This document shows positions 40,401-53,300 of a stretch of DNA of 64,000 bases, piece by piece. Each line of letters begins with the position of its first letter. The stretch's first letter is position 1. The position numbers and the translations under genes were made by a program. The notes under the pieces were generated by a model, which searched no databases, was not told the DNA's origin, and saw only the letters and a program-made list of their open reading frames with translations. This stretch comes from Liolophura sinensis (taxonomy: Eukaryota > Mollusca > Polyplacophora > Chitonida > Chitonidae): NCBI RefSeq assembly GCF_032854445.1, contig NC_088300.1, forward strand, positions 17,675,570 through 17,739,569, given 5' to 3'.

Positions 40401-43400
40401 TCTAACCATAAACCGCACGGTTAACACATATATAAGTTAAATATTCTCATGTTTACATCAATCGAATGACTATATTAGTCATGACGAAGTATTAACTAAT
40501 ACGTAACTAATTTTAAGTATTAATAACCGCTCCATTATTATCTAGGCCTATGGAATCCATGACTTTGCTGCTTTTGACGCACGCAGTTTTCAATTAACCT
40601 TTGTAATTTTAGTGCCCACTAAACACAACACAACACAACACACTTAGATAGACAAATTCCGGTAGACAAGGATCCAGACCTCAGCCCCACCCACTGCTCC
40701 GACAACCTTTAGTGTATCCACCCACCTGGCTCCTCCCAGCCACGGATGATGCCTACTACGTTGTACACCGTCCTCCGCTCGTTACGTGTGGTCACGCGCA
40801 GGCGGACGAAACTGTGGGGAGACAAACAAGGTAGACCGTTATACAAATGTCTAAACTGAAACTAAGATGCAACGTAACTGGCATTTGATACTGATATATA
40901 GAGGCATTGAATTTGACGACATCATTAATTCGGTTTAATTAATTTTTCATTTGAGTCGCACACTTTTGACTACAGGACTTATAATGTAACAACATAAAAG
41001 GAAATTAATCAATTCACAACAGTTATTAATGACATAATCCATAACTTTTAATTTCACTTAAATAATGTAATTACTTAAGTAATTACTTAAAGAAAATGTA
41101 AACTAAACATTACTTAGATTTCATTCCGTAGACTTCACGTCGGGGTTGGGGTTTTGGAGCCTATATGTAAGACTTAGTCCTATTCAGGTGAGTCCTCTTT
41201 TGGGTTTTGATCCCACACAGTCTGTATGTAAGACTTAGTCTTCCTATTCAAGTGAGTCCTCTTTTGATCCCACACAGTCTGTATGTAAGACTTAGTCCTC
41301 CTATTCAGGTGAGTCCTCTTTTGGGTTTTGATCCCACACAGTCTGTATGTAAGACTTAGTCCTCCTATTCAGGTGAGTCCTCTTTTGGGTTTTGATCCCA
41401 CACAGTCTGTATGTAAGACTTAGTCCTCCTAGTCACGTGAGTCATCTGTTGGGCTTTTGATCCCACACAGTCTGTATGTAAGACTTAGTCTTCGTACACA
41501 TGTCAGTCTTTCCGTCTGAGGTTGTTGATCCCGCACAGTCCGTATGTAAGACTTACTCCTCCCGTTCACGTAGGTCATCTGTTGGATTTTTGATCCCACA
41601 CAGTCTGTATGTAAGACTTAGTCCTCCTATTCACGTGAGTCATCTGTTGGGTTTTTGATCCCACACAGTCTGTATGTAAGACTTAATCCTTCTATCAGGT
41701 GAGTCATCTGTTAGGTTGTTGATCCCGCACAGTCTGTATGTATGACTTAGTCCTCCTGCTCATGTCAGTCTTTCCGTCTGAAGTTGTTAATCCCGCACAG
41801 TCTGCTGGCACGGTTAATCCACGTGTTTAAGTAACACACCCATTTCGGTTTGTCATCATACCTGGATTGTTGGTGTGCTTTAGTCCGCCTGCGCTGGCAA
41901 CTTACAAGTTTGGGTTTTTCACCGTGTCTGGCCTGTAGGTAAGCTGTGGGGATTTGGATTCCTCACAGCCTGAATGTTAAGTTTAGCCTGCGTGTTCACA
42001 TAACGTAACTGTAAAGGGTTTTGATCACCGTCTAGCCTGTAGGTAAGGATTAGTCCACCTCTATATGTACACCTTTCAGGGGTTTTCATGCCGCCAAGCC
42101 TGTAGGTAAGATTTAGTCCTCCCGTTCACGTCACTCACCTTTTAGGTGTTTTCACTCCGCCTAGTCTGTAGGTAAGGTTTAGTTCTCCCGTTCACTTCAC
42201 TCACCTTTTAGGTGTTTTTATTCTGCCTAGCCTGTAGGTAAGGTTTAGTCCTCCCGTTCATGTCACTCACCTTTTAGGCGTTTTCACTCCGCCTAGCCTG
42301 TAGGTAAGGTTTAGTCCTCCCCTCCAGTCCGGTGGAGCAATAGCGCCCTTCATCTGTCTAGTGCAAACCAAACAGAAAGTTGACACTGACATTAGATGCT
42401 TTGACAAAATGATTTTCTATATGACCGCTAGAGAAAATTACCGAGTTCTATGGGTGGAGCTAGTGAAGTGAATCAGTTGCACTGATAACAGGTTTTGTTT
42501 GTAATTGTGCTTTCTGGGTAAAGCATATACATGTACAGATAAGTGCTGATATTGGTTTCGAGCACGTGACCCCAGAGTCACGGAAGCCGTATAGCCAGTA
42601 TGTATGCCAACCAACACGTCAGCCTATCCATTCAGTTTCAAACTGGATGGTTTGCATGTATTGTTCTCACACAGTTTCTAACTCTAAAGGGGTAAGCTCA
42701 AAGCCCTGTTGGTTTCGGCAATATTAGTGTACGATAACATGAAATCTTAAGTCAAATTGCCCTGCGATTTCCCTGAACAATGAGGAATGTTGTACATACC
42801 TAAAAAGAAACTTTACATCGTCGTAACCGATCGCATGTGATGGGATTTGCGGTAAAGACTGGGGTACAAAACCTTTTGGAGGTCTGTAGGCACTTTCTGC
42901 AAAACAAAGCATGAGCTGAGCTGAGGGACCCTGATCTGGCTGCACATTTTATTATTCCTCAAGATTCAAAATATATCTTACTGAAATAATAATAAGCTGT
43001 TATATAACTTGTTGTGGCCTAAAGTATGTCATTAGTGATAGAAATGCCATTAAAATGACCAATCGTTAACGTTCTAATACAGTTCACTTAAGTGGCACGA
43101 ATCTTCGTTATAAAATAGGCTACTGTCAGGAAACAACGTACATTGGAACATTTCTCTACTCAACATATTTGCGTTTGTAATTTTCGTTTGCTGTATAAAT
43201 ATTAGAATTAGTATATGAGCATTGAAATACACGGGTGACTTGAATACTGTAACAGACCGATTGATGGGTAGCCGGGTGTAAGTGGGTCCCCGTTTCCCGT
43301 CATGACAACGCCTCTCTGCACTGCAGTCCCTGGCAACCACCAGTCCCGAGGGTAAACCTTGTCCCCCCATGTGTAGTCCCCAGGGTCACTGTAAAGTATC

Positions 43401-46400
43401 ACCCCAGCAGCGCCAAAGTGAGCCGCTAATTTCACCTGTGGAGTTAAATCATCAACCAGCATTTATGAGAAAATTTTAACGTAGATTATAAAGCGGAAAA
43501 AATAATAAACGCAAAGTTAAAAATAGAAAACCGCCATGTCGCTTCTACTGTTCCGTACTAAAGGGATAATTCCAGAATGATTTCAATTTATATTGACATT
43601 TTTACCTACCAGTAAGAATTACTTTTTAAACATGAATCAGATCATTAAACTAATCAACTTTCTTCCTTTTGCGAATTGAATGAAATCGCTGCATACCTAT
43701 ATCCAGATCCAAGTTACAAAAATTAGAAAAGCTTGGTAGTTTTGAGAGATTGCAAAGGCAGACGTTAATTTCTTCTAGGTTTAAATAGGTTTTCGTGTCT
43801 GCCGCGAATTGAAAACATGAAGAAGGCGCATACATCCATTATAATAATAACAAAGCATCAGTTGGATGGAGAGACTGTCAAATGGCTGGTCACAGTATGT
43901 AAGTGTGGCTAAACTAAATAAAGAGGCTAAGAGGTTCCCACCTTCAGTCAACAGAAGTACGGACCTATACTCACTATATCACCCCGGAAGAGCTCTCCGT
44001 AGCGGGCTAGGACGAGTTTACCGGTGATGTTCACGGACATGTCCTGTGTGAGGGAGACGAAGTCCTCATAACGCCCGTAGTTCACATAGATCAGGTCAGC
44101 CTGTAACAGAAGCGTTACAAATAGATTAAAAGGAAAAGGAAACATTAAAGAGAAGTGTATACCACATTAAAGATCATCAAACACTGTCCAGGAAAGTAGC
44201 TCGATTTATTTTTTTCAGAATTTTTCTAACCGGGTAAAATGATTTTAAAACATCAGATTCTGTGGTGGTCCATTTTAACCCAGAGGGTATCACTGACGTC
44301 ACATATATGTTTTCCCACAAAATAATTCGTTCTAAGTCCCATTTCGTGAATGTTTTCAAAGATCTTTATGTATATTCATTCTGAATAATAAAATCGATTT
44401 AGCGTGTGTGTGCTAAGTGACCAAGGCCTGATGTGACGTCACTGGTCCCAGCATGGTAAGCAAACGCGACTGCAGAATCCAAAGTTTCAGTTGTATTTTA
44501 CTCGGTTGAAGAAAAAAAGCAAAAAAAAAAAAAAAAAACAAATCGAACAATGTTTACGAACAGTGTTTAATGGTCTTTCATCTAACCTATACTTCACATT
44601 AGCGTTTTCTTGAAACTGTTTGATTTAGGATTACATGGCGTGTTATATGCCCGTGAGAAGATGATTTTATTTGAAAGTAATGCCGTCAGAATGGCGCGAA
44701 TAAATTGTACCCGCAGCCAGGTTGAATCTCTAACAAATAATTGCCATGGTAAAATGCACACAATGAAAGACACACTTATGGTGAGACCATGGTATTCTTT
44801 CTTGTTAGAGATCCAACATGGCCGCAATTGTAACACACCCTTATAGATCCACTCCATGATGAAGCAGATCATCGAACTGTACAAGGGGAGAAATGGAATT
44901 TTCCTGGAAGAGAGTTACTTCGACTGGACACTATGGTAAAATTTTTGAGTACGAGGTAACTTAAATTTAATCGCATCTTTGTGTGCGTTTTTAAAGATTT
45001 CGTGAATTAGATCAGTGTGATGCTTTTAATATGCATCAAACATTATTAGTACAGTGCCAGTGTGTAAATTACGATATTGCGTTTAACGCCGTACTGAAGG
45101 TTTTACACTATCAGGTTTATGAGTGATAAACCGTAGTGCCCCGAGTATTAAATGATGTCACTTTTAAGTAAGAGTGTGACAATTTACTTTACGCTCTGTA
45201 TCAAATAAATATATTTGTCATTTTTGATTTGTAGAGGTGTTTTTTTTCTACAGGATTCTGTAGTTTCAGATCATTTTGTGTTGTCAGATAGCGCCAAACT
45301 TTTAGGTACATATGTACTGTTATTATTTCTACTGCGCATGTGCTCACCTCCACCGTTCCCGCCGGGGAGAAACCAGTAAAAGGAGGAACAGCCTCGTCAA
45401 TATTGTCCTGCTGGGTGAGAGTGCGCTCTACGGGAGCGGACGTAAACACCACATTGCCGTGTTCGTCTACAAACTGGATAGCGTTGGGATCGGAGCGGTC
45501 GGGCTTGGATACCAGAATGTTGTAGGGTGTGAGGTTCACCTGGTCTAGGTTTAACTCCCGCCAGAACTGAGCGAGGTCTTGGGCCAGCGCCTCGCTTTGC
45601 GCAGAGCCGGCTAGATGAGGGTGTGACGTGATGTCCCTGTGCCAAACATAACATTTCATTACGTATACAGGGAACACGGCACCAGCATTATAGGGTGTGG
45701 CCTGGATAGGGCATATTGTGTAACGAACTTACACACTCTAAAACCTGTTCTATTAGCCTGTCAGAATACATACTTTGTTTCTGAGTGATTCAGAACAGAT
45801 TATATTATTGCTACACACTATTATGTTATATATGATACATCACTTCCAACAGAACAATACTTATGGTGTAACGTGCTATTCTGTTGCTCATAACATAATA
45901 GTATGCTACAGTAACATAATCTATTCTAGCATCATCCAGAAAACATACTATGGTCTTAAATTTAACAGGTTAGATATTTGGAGTGTATATATTTCTGAGT
46001 TGAATCAGCTGTTGGCATTTTGTATGTAGTATAAATCCTTACATATCCGAAAGTTACAGTTCAGTAAATAAATTGCCAGTTACAGAGCCAAAGAAAACTA
46101 CAGTAATTATTATTATGAGGTAGATAAAACAAAAGTGTTTCCCTACACTCTAGCTCGTTCAGCTGCGGCTTTAAGCCAGGGTGTACATGTATGTCGGGCA
46201 GGGGAGTGGTGGAGTGGTCAGTTCACCACGGTTTTAATACATTTCGTTCACTCCCTATTGTATAAGTGAATCATTCTGGAGTAAACAGTGTAATCACCGA
46301 TCAAACAAATACATATTTTCCATACATCCATGCACTTGCAAATACATCCGATATTATTCTTGTGGTATGATACACAATGTTATATAGGCTTTCATTGTGC

Positions 46401-46742
46401 CATCAGATACTGATGACAGTGATGATACCGTTACCTTAAGTAATCCCTGATATTGTCAGCCGATATCCTGCGATGAAACTCCGGGGAAACATCAAGTGGT
46501 AGATCGTGCTGAGTGGAATGCTGGCCACCCTCATAGCTGGAAAACCTGGGGGCTTGACTGACCATTCCGTCCTCCTCCCCACGGGGAATAGCGAACCTCC
46601 CCAGCAGTATACCCACTAGGAATCCGCCCAGGCCAGCAAGTATCCCGACTACAAGGTAATAACGCTTATAGTTTCTCTTTCTTAAACATATCGTCTCGTC
46701 CCCGATCATAAGCTCCATAACAGCTAGACTGTCGTCAAACAC
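31453..46742 (-). CDS. FOLH1-like: Glutamate carboxypeptidase II / NAALADase-like M28 peptidase, gene A
   Basis: Eighteen coding exons, first to last: 46435-46742, 45348-45636, 43975-44100, 43258-43435, 42800-42896, 42271-42357, 40726-40811, 39380-39499, 38375-38457, 36740-36803, 36228-36295, 35864-35973, 35138-35228, 34209-34301, 33761-33929, 32735-32816, 32515-32607, 31453-31666; 785 aa (human GCPII 750). A short basic cytosolic tail precedes a membrane helix (about 28-48), giving a type II ectoenzyme. Zinc ligands by alignment: H399, D409, E447, D475, H582; general base E446 in WGAEE. Apical and dimerisation domains follow family order, including [19 protein letters not shown] and the C-terminal [11 protein letters not shown]. 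The family trims acidic or other residues from peptides and folates outside the cell. Glutamate-pocket residues differ from human. Exon 6 runs into a 66-bp repeat array. Confidence 0.93.
32978..33313 (-). mobile_element. SINE family S2, full length, in intron 15 of gene A
   Basis: GAGTGAGTGCTTGGGGTTTA at the left, tRNA-like head at the right (minus: GGCACAGTTGGTAGAGCGTC). Confidence 0.87.
34361..34395 (-). mobile_element. SINE S1 tail scrap
   Basis: TTTATTTATTTGATTGGTGT, then unrelated sequence; in intron 13 of gene A. Confidence 0.55.
35361..35512 (-). mobile_element. SINE family S1, 3' part, in intron 12 of gene A
   Basis: Tail, conserved domain (GCCATACTCAAGAATACTTC) and the GGTGGGAGAAAACTGGGC block up to CAGACCTTTCCA; head absent. 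Confidence 0.82.
36483..36582 (-). mobile_element. SINE family S1 fragment with internal loss
   Basis: Begins TTTATTTGATTGCTGTTTTA and continues with GGTGGGAGAAAACCGGACAG; the TTTCACTTATACGACG part is missing. In intron 10 of gene A. Confidence 0.75.
38870..38902 (-). mobile_element. (GAGT)n and SINE S2 terminus remnant
   Basis: Seven GAGT units then GCTTGGAATTC, the terminal motif of S2 without its body; in intron 8 of gene A. Confidence 0.55.
41140..42332 (-). repeat. 66-bp array derived from the exon 6/intron 6 border of gene A
   Basis: On minus, each unit near the gene reads the last ~47 nt of exon 6 plus ~19 nt of intron, ending CTAAAAGGTGAGTGA. Marker positions 42104, 42170, 42236 and 42302 are 66 bp apart. 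Units further from the exon (41140-41830) are 57-68 bp and diverged, but keep TGTATGTAAGACTTAGTCC and GATCCCACACAG. Around 18 units in total; similarity to the exon falls with distance. Confidence 0.88.
45024..45138. repeat. 115-bp dispersed repeat, copy 1
   Basis: Differs from 47649-47763 by only about two bases. Contains GCGTTTAACGCCGTACTGAA, which resembles the tail domain of the SINEs. Lies in intron 2 of gene A. Confidence 0.85.
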
Positions 46743-46838
46743 ATCGCCCGAGGAAGACGTGTATATTCTTAACCTGGATACTACGACGCGTACGCCTGAA
46801 TGTTTTGGATGCGTCAGAAATAGAAGCCCTCTGCACGT

Positions 46839-46852
46839 GTTGCTATGGCAAC
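46839..46852. promoter_or_regulatory. RFX-type X-box upstream of gene A
   Basis: GTTGCTATGGCAAC is a one-mismatch palindrome matching the RFX factor consensus. It starts 97 bp before the gene A start codon. A GACGTCA half-CRE lies at about 46912-46918. Confidence 0.5.
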
Positions 46853-47648
46853 ATAACCGACTGCCCCCCGTGTTTTACAACAGGGGTATAAACATTTCGC
46901 TGACTGATCGCGACGTCATCCAAACACAAAACACTCCCGGATTCAAGCCCAGTGTTTTCAAAAGCGAAGAAAATGTTTTAGCAGACGTTCATCCAGGCAT
47001 GTCAGGTGACTGACTGCGCGACGACCGGTTGGGATTTCTTGATCATGTAAGGTTACATCTGGTAGCCAGAAAAGAGGCCCAGCCTGTGGTGAACATACAC
47101 ATTCCTGTCAAACCTCTACACGACCTCACGTCCACCGGAGATCGAGCTCGTCGGGTCAAGGGCCAGTGCTTAAATCTGGTGTACATTTTTAAAACGGTTG
47201 CGATGAGACGATGTGATAGAGCAATGAAGGGTATTAGATATCTCACCATGGTTATACTGACACGGATTTCTGGTGAATGTAGTCGATAGTGCGTGACGGG
47301 ACCTTGACGTGTACGCAGTAAGCCACAAACAAATGTTCCCTTTTGCCCACCGTATACAGAAGAAATAAAGACATCAACAAGGAGTGTATTGTCAGACGGC
47401 TTGCAAAACCTATTTAACTTAATTTTATTCAGGTTGTGGAGAAAAAAGTGTGCCATGCCATGTGTCTTACACAAGGCGCTCTCAAGTATGTATACCGATA
47501 AAGTTCAAATAGCAACTTAACTAAAGCCCATATAGGGCTTTAGTGGGTCAGGGTTAAATGTAGGGTTGAATGTGTAGAGAGCCTAGGGTTTTTTTGATGG
47601 TGAGCGAAACAATACTCATAGAAATACCGTTTCCTGTGTCACTAAAGT

Positions 47649-47763
47649 TTTTAATATGCATCAAACTTTATTAGTACAGTGCCAGTGTGTAAATTACGAT
47701 ATTGCGTTTAACGCCGTATTGAAGGTTTTACACTATCAGGTTTATGAGTGATAAACCGTAGTG
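47649..47763. repeat. 115-bp dispersed repeat, copy 2
   Basis: Same orientation as 45024-45138; one copy lies inside gene A and the other in its upstream spacer. Confidence 0.85.
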
Positions 47764-48390
47764 GTGGTATCTGGTTGGCTCAGTCTCCGAAAGTAACTCC
47801 ATGTGTGAACATAAAATGCAAAATATGAATTGGACATCCATCTCATTAAAATTCAGCGAGGCGTTTCTCTGGTTCTCGGATCAGTTAATTCACCATCAAG
47901 TAATAGCCAGCAACATGTGAGCAATGATGCATGACATTAGCCCGCCATTTTGTTCTACATTTTGTTTCTGAGGAGAGAAAGAAATGTCCTCGTTAGGTCA
48001 TTGACCTGTGGGCTGTTACATAGTCTACTCTGTATAGGATGGGAAGATATATCCGAATCATTTGTAGCTGTGTTTGGCTGGTCATCTATGAATCAATCCA
48101 CTGACCGACACAACAACCACATTTCCAAAGTATCGTTGAAATTAGTGCTAGATCTCATGAGTTAATTCTGGATAATGCATGCTTTAAATCACAAATGTAG
48201 TGGTAGTTATATCAGTTACGTAATGCATTTGACTCATTGATCAATTGATTGGTTTATTTGTGATTAACACCGTGCTGAAGAATGTTTCACTTCCTTGTAT
48301 ATGGAGGCGGCCAGGTTCATGAGCGCTCGGATCAAGCAACCTGCCTTCGTCAGGTATCCGGGAGTGTTTTGGCAGACCTCTTGATTTAAA

Positions 48391-48475
48391 TTCATTTATT
48401 TATTTGATTGAGGTCTATTGACATTCACAAAAATATTTCACTTATACGACGTCAGCAGGCGTTGTGGTGGAAGTT
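48391..48475 (-). mobile_element. SINE family S1 fragment
   Basis: TTTATTTATTTGATTG, then ATATTTCACTTATACGACG; the middle is rearranged. Confidence 0.65.
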
Positions 48476-48573
48476 GCTCTTGACAAAGGCACCGCTGAAA
48501 CAGCAATTGAAGCCCGCGACCCCATTGGTACAGAAACTAACAGTTGCAACGAGTCATTTCTTTAAAAGAAAAG

Positions 48574-48861
48574 AGTGAGCGAAGAAGTGCTTAGGGTTTA
48601 ACGTCGTGCTTAACGAAGGAGTCTTAGAGTGCATGCACGTGCAATGTGCCTCCTTGTTGAAGGACGGATTTCCACCGCTCTTTTATCTAGTGCTGCTTCA
48701 ATGACGACTTACCGAAGGCAAGTAAGCTGTACAATTCGTTGCACTATCCATTAATGCTGAACGCCAAGCAAGGAAGCTGCAACTTCCACTTTTAAGGTCT
48801 TAGGTGTAACCTGACCCAGTATTGACCCTGGATCTACAGCTCTACCCATCGGGGCCGGTCA
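48574..48861 (-). mobile_element. SINE family S2, internally shortened, with flanking duplication
   Basis: Body from GAGTGAGCGAAGAAGTGCTT to GGGGCCGGTC, lacking some internal blocks. TTTAAA(A)GAAAAG flanks both ends. Confidence 0.8.
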
Positions 48862-50384
48862 TTTAAAGAAAAGACAACACCAGACCAAAAGTATGTATGT
48901 ATCGATAAAGAGGCACATTTAAAGTTCCTACACTTTTTAATGTTTGTGATTTAGGGATACCAACATATCACACTTAAAAAAAAAGAGAAAAATCGAACCG
49001 GCCGCCATGTATTCCTATCCAAAAAATAGGACACCGTGATTTGAGCTATATGTACCATACACAGATTGGACGCAATCCCCAGCAAATACGACACCGTTGT
49101 TCGCTATGCACACAGATGGATACAAATTTTGTCACTAGGACATGTGTAATATGCAGCTGGTTGCTTTTGGTTCATTTAGATACGGTACACATGTACCCAA
49201 ACCTTGTCTGATTAAACACATAACCATGCATGTGTCATCCTCGAAGTCTTTACTTAAGACCGAATTTTACACATTCCAGCATACCAGTTCGTCAACATTC
49301 CATACATTGCGGTGTGGAAGCTAACATCATCGACGATTTCGTGGAAAGTTTGTTTTCTCGCGTGCACGCGAGATTTTATGGTTGGAGGACACGAGAACTT
49401 GCTGTCAGCCGCACATATGCGTGCGACAGTGCATGTAAACCTTTTTGAAACGTTGTTATGTTCGAAATAACGACATGGCAAGTGGAAGTTGTCAGCTTCC
49501 ATACCGCTATACAGCCGTTAGCCAGGCAGGAATGATCAACACAGACCAATATATGCTGCGTCACCCTGCAGATATTCCCACATCTATGAACTAAACATCC
49601 GAAAAAATTTAAGAATATTTTTAAATGAGACTTTCTTAATTTTGAAATCAAATCTATATTTTTTATTCTCTGATAAAAGAAAATAAACATGAACACAACT
49701 ACTTCTCTTAAGAAGATCTTTTTAAACAGCTTTCCCATATTATTTGTTTTATTTGTAACATTTCACTTTTAATAACACATATATGATATATAAAGGACAT
49801 GAAATCTGATTAATGGTGTTCAACAACGCGAGACAACTGCGTTATCTCCCCTTTCGTCTTATCACATGTAAATCTTAAAAGCAATCATACTGAAATCCTA
49901 CTGCAAACTGCTTTGTTTCTGCAGGAGAAAGGAAGCAATAGCGTTCAGTAATACCGATTCTTTGCTTTAATTTGAATGGATACGTATTTCATGCTGTAAT
50001 CAATAATATTTCACTGATAAAACGGCGGCCATTTTCAGTAATGTAGGAAACCGGATTTCTTGGAATAAACCTCCAACATTTGAAAATTAATCGATGAGCT
50101 TTCTCACATGTGAGGCACAGATTTACTCCTCCAAGATAAGTACGCATGTAGAAAATTCCAGTATGGGGATGATTGAAAGACACCTTGAGCACCTGCCAGT
50201 CATGAGACAGGACCCTGAGTGGTACATGAGCAGGCATCATTCGCTCAGTAGATCTTAAATAAGACGAATCGGTCACATACTTATGTAAAGACAGCGTTTT
50301 AAACATTGCCGAAAAGAAAGAGAACTGAAATACCAGCTGCAATTTTTTTCTTTTTGGTACGTTACTAAAATGTGCAGAACAATA

Positions 50385-53300
50385 TTAGGGCATGGAGTCC
50401 ATGAACTGGACTACATCACGTAGTGTAGAGGCCGCGGATCCCACAGTGAATACGACCACAGAGTAGATCTTCCTGACGGCGTCCCAGCGTTTTGTCTCAT
50501 CTGGGTCTTTCTCTATTTCAAACAGGGCGTCCGCGATACCCGGGAAACTGGCTCCCGCGTAAGTGTTCACCGAGCTAGGAGCGAATATCAGGTGACTGTA
50601 AAGAGAAAGTATGATCGTAACAATTAATGTAAATAAACAAACTGGGCATTATAGCATATTGTTTTATTTAAGGGAACTATAATCGCCATTGATTGGCTAA
50701 ATGACAGTGAAGATAGGATTTCTTGAGTTAAAGCTCACTCCATCTTATCAGCTACAATTCTGTATGCCTTTAAGCACACAGTCAGTTATAGCAAATTTCA
50801 TTGTATGCTAAATATTCAACAAATAGCCCAGTTCTTAAAGCCCAGATTTAGTCACACTTTGAACTACAGAGGCAATTAATAAACTAATTTAAAAGTATTC
50901 TGAGAAAACCGTCTTAAGACGAAACGACGAATTTCTTCTAATAAAATTGAAGCATATCCTATATTTATTTATTTATTTATTTGATTGGTGTTTTACGCCG
51001 TACTCAAGAATATTTCACTTATACGACGGCGGCCAGCATTATGGTGGGAGGAAACCGGGCACAGCCCGGCGGAAACCCACGACCATCCACAGGTTGCTGG
51101 CAGACATATTCGGAATGTAAACTATGCCATAGCTCTCTTATCAGTTATACACCAAACATTAAGGCACTTATTTCTCTAGATACTCAGTGGGTTTTCCTCA
51201 TCCGTCTTTAAGATTTGTGTAATTTTTATATTTGTGCTTTCTGGAACTTGTTATAAGGGATTGGCATTGTATAGGGTATGAGGGGGCCTCCGATGAGTAA
51301 AACCCACCAAGTTTGAGTGTTTTAACTTAATCCAGTCTTTATATACACGGTAAAAGGCAGTGATTTGTTTGGATGCCAATATTATAATACTGACCGGAAC
51401 AGGGGTCTGCCTGGAAGTCCCATGGGGTCGATGAAGGCTCTCTCTACCTGGATCATCTGGTCATTCACCATCCGGGTCAACATAGGACTGGGGGCAGAAA
51501 CAATAATACGGTAACATCGCATCAGGTAGGGTGGGGTACCTTTCTCCGCAGAAATGGCAGTCTGACGCAAGGTGAATTGACAACCGATGGTTGTAATACA
51601 CATTAAAATACAGATAGCTGATGTGTAATGCGCAAAGGTTTGTAGTAATCTTTGCAAACATCTGGGTCCAGTTGTTCGAAAGTGTGCTTACACTGGTATT
51701 AAGTCATGTTTTATATTTACAATTTTAGTCAGACTCAGCCGCCAATGTAGTTGTTCAAAGTAAAAGTATGACAGCAGCAGGTCGTATTTATTATAGCGGT
51801 ACAGTTACGCAATTTTTGGGCTCAGTGCAAAATCGAATACTTTGTCCAAAATTAAATCTGGTAATAAGTCTAAAACAATTTTGAAAAACGTTTTTTTGTA
51901 AATTATCCGCAAATAATCTCTGTATATTACTCATACATACGTTATTCTGTTTATGCTGCGATGTAATTGAACGATGTTTTTTTTTTTATCAAATAATGAT
52001 GTATACTGAACTATGCTGCTTCTATTTGGAGTGACAAGGCACCTGACAGAATTAGTTCCAGTGAAAACAGTTTGGGTTTCACTTTGTACTGAATCGTAGC
52101 ATTGCATTGCACACTGTAAATTGCGATTAAATACTGACGGTACTGTAATAACAGTATTCAGGGTCGTGGGTCATCGTGAACCATCGTGATTCAGTGGTAA
52201 GCAATGCAAAGCTTCTCGATTAAATAGTCTGAATGCAACCATACATTCGGGTAAGGAGTCACGGATGAAATATGTCAGTCGGATTCATAGACGTACAACT
52301 CTTTAGTATTAAATTGTCTCAATCTAACGTGCCACCATGGCAACAGTAGACTGCTCGAAACTGGATCGTTTAAAATAAAACTGCTTTGACACTACATTCT
52401 GAGAATTCTTTTGTCACTAGGCTCCTCACCTACACATGGTTAAATCTACACTTTCAAAACACTGAGTAATCATAGCTATATTTTTCTAAATAGTGAATGA
52501 TGTCAACAGTTCCTTGTTAACAGTACGACTACTTGGTTCCAGACAAAGTTTGACAATGTATGATTTAAATATGACAATATCGAAAACTTACTTGTTCCTG
52601 TTTATGGACTTGAGTCTTTGATGGAAATCGGCGGCAGCTTTGATGAAGCCATCAATGGCCGAGGTCAGCTGAGCTGAAATGCACAGTATGTACAATACTG
52701 AGTACAGAGCATGGTTCACTGACAGTAAATCAACGTTTTCTTGCTGCATGTGCCTGTATCAACGTCTTTTGAGGAAGAAATGGTTAGCTGTTTGAGTTGT
52801 CTCCCTTAGCTTGGATCAGATTTTCTGTTTCTGAAGACGTTTTTTGTATGACGATTAATAAACAAAGTAAGCAAAGCTTATCCTGCAAACAGAGGTCGTG
52901 AGAATCACGAGTTAGTCGTCGGAATGAGAATGGCGGATATCTAAGTATTTCATATCTCCATGGTAGCTCTTCCTGTTGAATCTTTTTGAAAGTGTTGCAG
53001 TGTAGTAGGCTGGGAACAACACTAAATCGATCAACTTTCTGAAAATAGTGCATGTGTGGCTGATGTGAACAAGGCATTCTAAGCCTTCAATAGCAGTAGG
53101 CCTATACTTTAATTTAAAAGCCACAACACCTGCATAAAGTGACCAAAATGGCCTGCCTGTTATTTTAGGCTGGTCGATCCAGAGGAACGGGACACCAGTA
53201 TGGAATGGATGCAGGAATCTGAGGCTGTGGACACCATGCAGTTTGGAATGCAGAGGTCCGTTTCTAAGAGACCTGGTTCTTCTATATGTATATGCGTGTT

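Larger units (their letters stand above)
46743..50384. other. Spacer between peptidase genes B and A
   Basis: Holds the probable promoter of gene A, one 115-bp repeat copy, S1 fragments at about 48245-48330 and 48391-48475, one S2 SINE, and a small hairpin at 47521-47543 (CTAAAGCCC/GGGCTTTAG). No further exon recognised. Confidence 0.5.

Noticed and set aside
46759-47289. Plus-strand frames just upstream of gene A as a divergent gene
   Set aside because: No domain or splice signals; the region is better explained as promoter sequence.
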